Source: Mannheimia varigena (lineage in GTDB: Bacteria; Pseudomonadota; Gammaproteobacteria; Enterobacterales; Pasteurellaceae). From it: a DNA stretch of 64,000 nt. A program made the translations under genes and the position numbers. The stretch is from the NCBI RefSeq assembly GCF_013377235.1, contig NZ_CP016226.1, positions 1,054,001-1,118,000 on the forward strand, read 5' to 3'. How positions within the stretch are numbered: the first letter of the stretch is position 1; every line of letters starts with the position of its first letter. The notes under the pieces were generated by a model. It searched no databases, was not told the origin of the DNA, and saw only the letters and a list, made by a program, of their open reading frames with translations. Below, one piece after another: positions 62,257-64,000 of this stretch.

Positions 62257-63114
62257 ATGTTATATCCAAGCGAAGAGTTTTTATATGCACCGGTGGAATG
62301 GGTTGATCATAGCGAAGGCTACACCGACATTCGTTACCACAAATCGACTGATGGTATTGCGAAAATCACCATTAACCGCCCTGAAGTGCGTAATGCGTTC
62401 CGTCCGCACACGGTGAAAGAAATGATCGAAGCCTTTTCTGATGCTCGCTTTGATGAAAAAATCGGGGTTATCGTTTTAACTGGTGAAGGCGAATATGCGT
62501 TTTGTGCCGGTGGCGACCAAAAAGTACGTGGCGACTACGGCGGCTATAAAGATGAGAGCGGCGTTCACCACTTAAACGTGTTGGATTTCCAACGTGATAT
62601 CCGCACTTGTCCTAAACCAGTGGTGGCAATGGTGGCAGGCTATGCGATTGGTGGCGGTCACGTTCTGCATATGTTGTGTGATTTAACCATCGCTGCGGAT
62701 AACGCTAAATTCGGTCAAACCGGCCCGAAAGTGGGTTCATTTGATGGCGGCTGGGGTGCAAGCTATATGGCTCGTTTAGTTGGTCAGAAAAAAGCCCGTG
62801 AAATTTGGTTCTTATGCCGTCAATACAACGCTCAAGAAGCGTTAGATATGGGCTTGGTGAACACTGTTGTGCCTTACGCCGATTTAGAAAAAGAGACCGT
62901 GCGTTGGTGTCGTGAAATGTTACAAAACAGCCCGATTGCCTTACGTTGCTTAAAGGCGGCGTTGAATGCGGACTGCGATGGTCAGGCCGGTCTTCAAGAA
63001 TTAGCGGGCAACGCCACAATGTTGTTCTATATGACGGAAGAAGGGCAAGAAGGACGCAATGCGTTTAATGAAAAACGTGAGCCGGACTTCAGCAAATTCC
63101 GCCGCAATCCGTAG
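62257..63114 (+). CDS. menB: 1,4-dihydroxy-2-naphthoyl-CoA synthase
   Basis: MenB closes the naphthoquinone ring in menaquinone synthesis. The 285-residue crotonase-fold product has [21 protein letters not shown] (split here), [19 protein letters not shown] with the oxyanion-hole region, [21 protein letters not shown], and the C-terminal [16 protein letters not shown]. All match the MenB subgroup rather than general enoyl-CoA hydratases. TTTTTAAGGAATTAAGT precedes the start. Divergent from lacZ; other men genes are not in the window. Confidence 0.97.
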   Translation: MLYPSEEFLYAPVEWVDHSEGYTDIRYHKSTDGIAKITINRPEVRNAFRPHTVKEMIEAFSDARFDEKIGVIVLTGEGEYAFCAGGDQKVRGDYGGYKDESGVHHLNVLDFQRDIRTCPKPVVAMVAGYAIGGGHVLHMLCDLTIAADNAKFGQTGPKVGSFDGGWGASYMARLVGQKKAREIWFLCRQYNAQEALDMGLVNTVVPYADLEKETVRWCREMLQNSPIALRCLKAALNADCDGQAGLQELAGNATMLFYMTEEGQEGRNAFNEKREPDFSKFRRNP

Positions 63115-63119
63115 TTAAT

Positions 63120-63165
63120 ACAAGCGGTTGATTTTTGTAAATTTTTTGCAAAATTTGACCGCTTA
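63120..63165. terminator. Imperfect inverted uptake-sequence pair after menB
   Basis: ACAAGCGGT (63120-63128, exact) faces ACCGCTTA (63158-63165, one mismatch), with TTTTTTGCAAAA between. It follows the menB stop by six bases. Confidence 0.6.
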
Positions 63166-63188
63166 CCTTTCTATATTGAAGTTAATTT

Positions 63189-64000
63189 ATGTCAGACGTT
63201 GAGTTAAACGAGCAGAGCCAAGAGCCTGAGCAGAAGCCAAAAAAGAGAAGCTATATTCTTACTACTCTATTTAAACTTGGTTTGATTGGGGCTTGTAGCG
63301 TTGCCTTTTACGGTATTTATTTGGACGGCAAAATCCGTAGCAAAATGGACGGGCAAGTTTGGGAATTACCTGCTGAGGTTTATGCTCGCATTGAGAGTAT
63401 CAAAATTGAAGATAACTTAACGCTGGAGCAAACCAAGCAAGCGTTGTTAGATAACGGCTATCGCCAGGTTTCGCAAGTAGCAACTCCAGGCGATTTCAAA
63501 ATTGAAGAAAATCGTTTAGTGTTGCTCCGCCGTGCGTTCCCATTCCCTGAAACGCCTGAAGCTCAACGTGTGCTGCGTTTAACCTTCAAAGATGACAAAT
63601 TAACTTATATTGAAGATTTAGTGCAGGCGAAATTAATTGAAGAGTTCCGCCTAGACCCGAAATTGCTGGCAATGCTGCATTCCGACAGCGATGAAGAACG
63701 CCAAGCATTAAAGCTACAAGAATATCCTCGTTTATTAATTGAATCCCTAATTTTAACCGAAGATCGCCGCTTTTATCAGCACGATGGGATCAGCCCAATT
63801 GGGATTGCTCGTGCGTTAATCACTAACTATCAAGCAGGACGTACGGTACAGGGCGGCAGTACTTTAACGCAGCAGTTGGTGAAAAACCTATTTTTAACCA
63901 ATGAACGCTCTTTAGTGCGGAAAATCAATGAAGCCTTGATGTCGGTGATTTTGGATTTTCGTTATGACAAAAACCGCATTTTAGAAACCTACCTCAACGA
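63189..64000 (+). CDS. mrcB: Penicillin-binding protein 1B, 5' part
   Basis: PBP1B is a bifunctional murein glycosyltransferase-transpeptidase at the inner membrane. The visible 270 residues contain a short cytoplasmic tail, one membrane segment (about residues 25-47, [20 protein letters not shown]), the UB2H-like region, and the start of the glycosyltransferase-51 domain: [20 protein letters not shown] with the catalytic Glu, and [20 protein letters not shown]. The gene runs off the end of the window; the family is about 770-840 residues. The ATG at 63189 begins MSDVELNEQ. The order UB2H before GT51 distinguishes PBP1B from PBP1A. Confidence 0.9.
   Translation, partial: MSDVELNEQSQEPEQKPKKRSYILTTLFKLGLIGACSVAFYGIYLDGKIRSKMDGQVWELPAEVYARIESIKIEDNLTLEQTKQALLDNGYRQVSQVATPGDFKIEENRLVLLRRAFPFPETPEAQRVLRLTFKDDKLTYIEDLVQAKLIEEFRLDPKLLAMLHSDSDEERQALKLQEYPRLLIESLILTEDRRFYQHDGISPIGIARALITNYQAGRTVQGGSTLTQQLVKNLFLTNERSLVRKINEALMSVILDFRYDKNRILETYLN

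Overview
The window is chromosomal DNA of a Pasteurellaceae bacterium. Exact nine-base DNA-uptake cores (ACAAGCGGT or its complement) occur more than 30 times, in genes and between them, against less than one expected by chance. This core, often next to a TTTGCAAA-like tract, is the uptake-sequence type of the Actinobacillus pleuropneumoniae / Mannheimia subclade rather than the Haemophilus influenzae type. The tmRNA tag, oapA-oapB, fused gshF, comEA with a CRP-S site and the gene order all fit. I cannot name a species. The DNA is AT-rich housekeeping sequence with no phage, IS element, CRISPR array, tRNA or rRNA that I can see.

Layout. 1-2.4 kb: end of kdsC, a DUF3144 gene, rpoH, and divergent ssrA (tmRNA). 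2.4-6.7 kb (minus): tig, then yibN-secB-gpsA-cysE. 7-11.5 kb (minus): the str operon rpsL-rpsG-fusA-tuf. 11.5-15.5 kb (minus): heptosyltransferases waaF-waaC and opacity genes oapA-oapB. 15.7-23.1 kb (plus): comEA, psd, gshF, then manXYZ-yobD, with manX out of frame at an A7 tract. 23.2-24 kb: tpiA. 24-29.3 kb (plus): truD, surE, yqaA, three related lipoprotein genes ending in nlpD, and tag. 29.3-36.7 kb: acpP, rpe, the zinc-independent ribosomal pair rpmE2-rpmJ2, yggT, yggL-trmB, fabH, hemB, tatABC. 36.8-39.8 kb: ubiE-ubiJ-ubiB. 40-46.5 kb: corA, a DUF4153 membrane protein, argF, a PhzF-like gene, dcuB. 46.9-57.5 kb: an accessory redox cluster (NAD(P)-binding protein, two LysR regulators, metallo-hydrolase, two zinc alcohol dehydrogenases with S-formylglutathione hydrolase, a transporter, nitroreductase, Old Yellow Enzyme, FMN reductase). 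57.6-64 kb: patatin lipoprotein, lacZ, menB and the start of mrcB.

How it works together. The envelope dominates: LPS inner core (kdsC, waaC, waaF), phosphatidylethanolamine (psd), fatty acids (acpP, fabH), lipoproteins, murein (mrcB, nlpD), and export (secB, tatABC, tig). Anaerobic and respiratory functions recur (ubiE/J/B, menB, dcuB with an FNR-type site). Sugar uptake and use (manXYZ, lacZ) sit behind clear CRP sites, and competence (comEA) behind a CRP-S site. The 47-57 kb cluster joins glutathione-linked formaldehyde oxidation to several flavin or NAD(P)H reductases, which looks like electrophile defence; glutathione would come from gshF.

I found no clearly new multi-gene system. The most interesting items are the manX frameshift at a slippery A7 tract, mutually exclusive helices upstream of corA, a dispersed palindromic repeat whose arms change in a compensatory way, paired CCATAA/TTATGG dyads before rpmE2, a terminator-like hairpin between the divergent rpoH and ssrA promoters, and an uptake sequence that encodes a lipobox.
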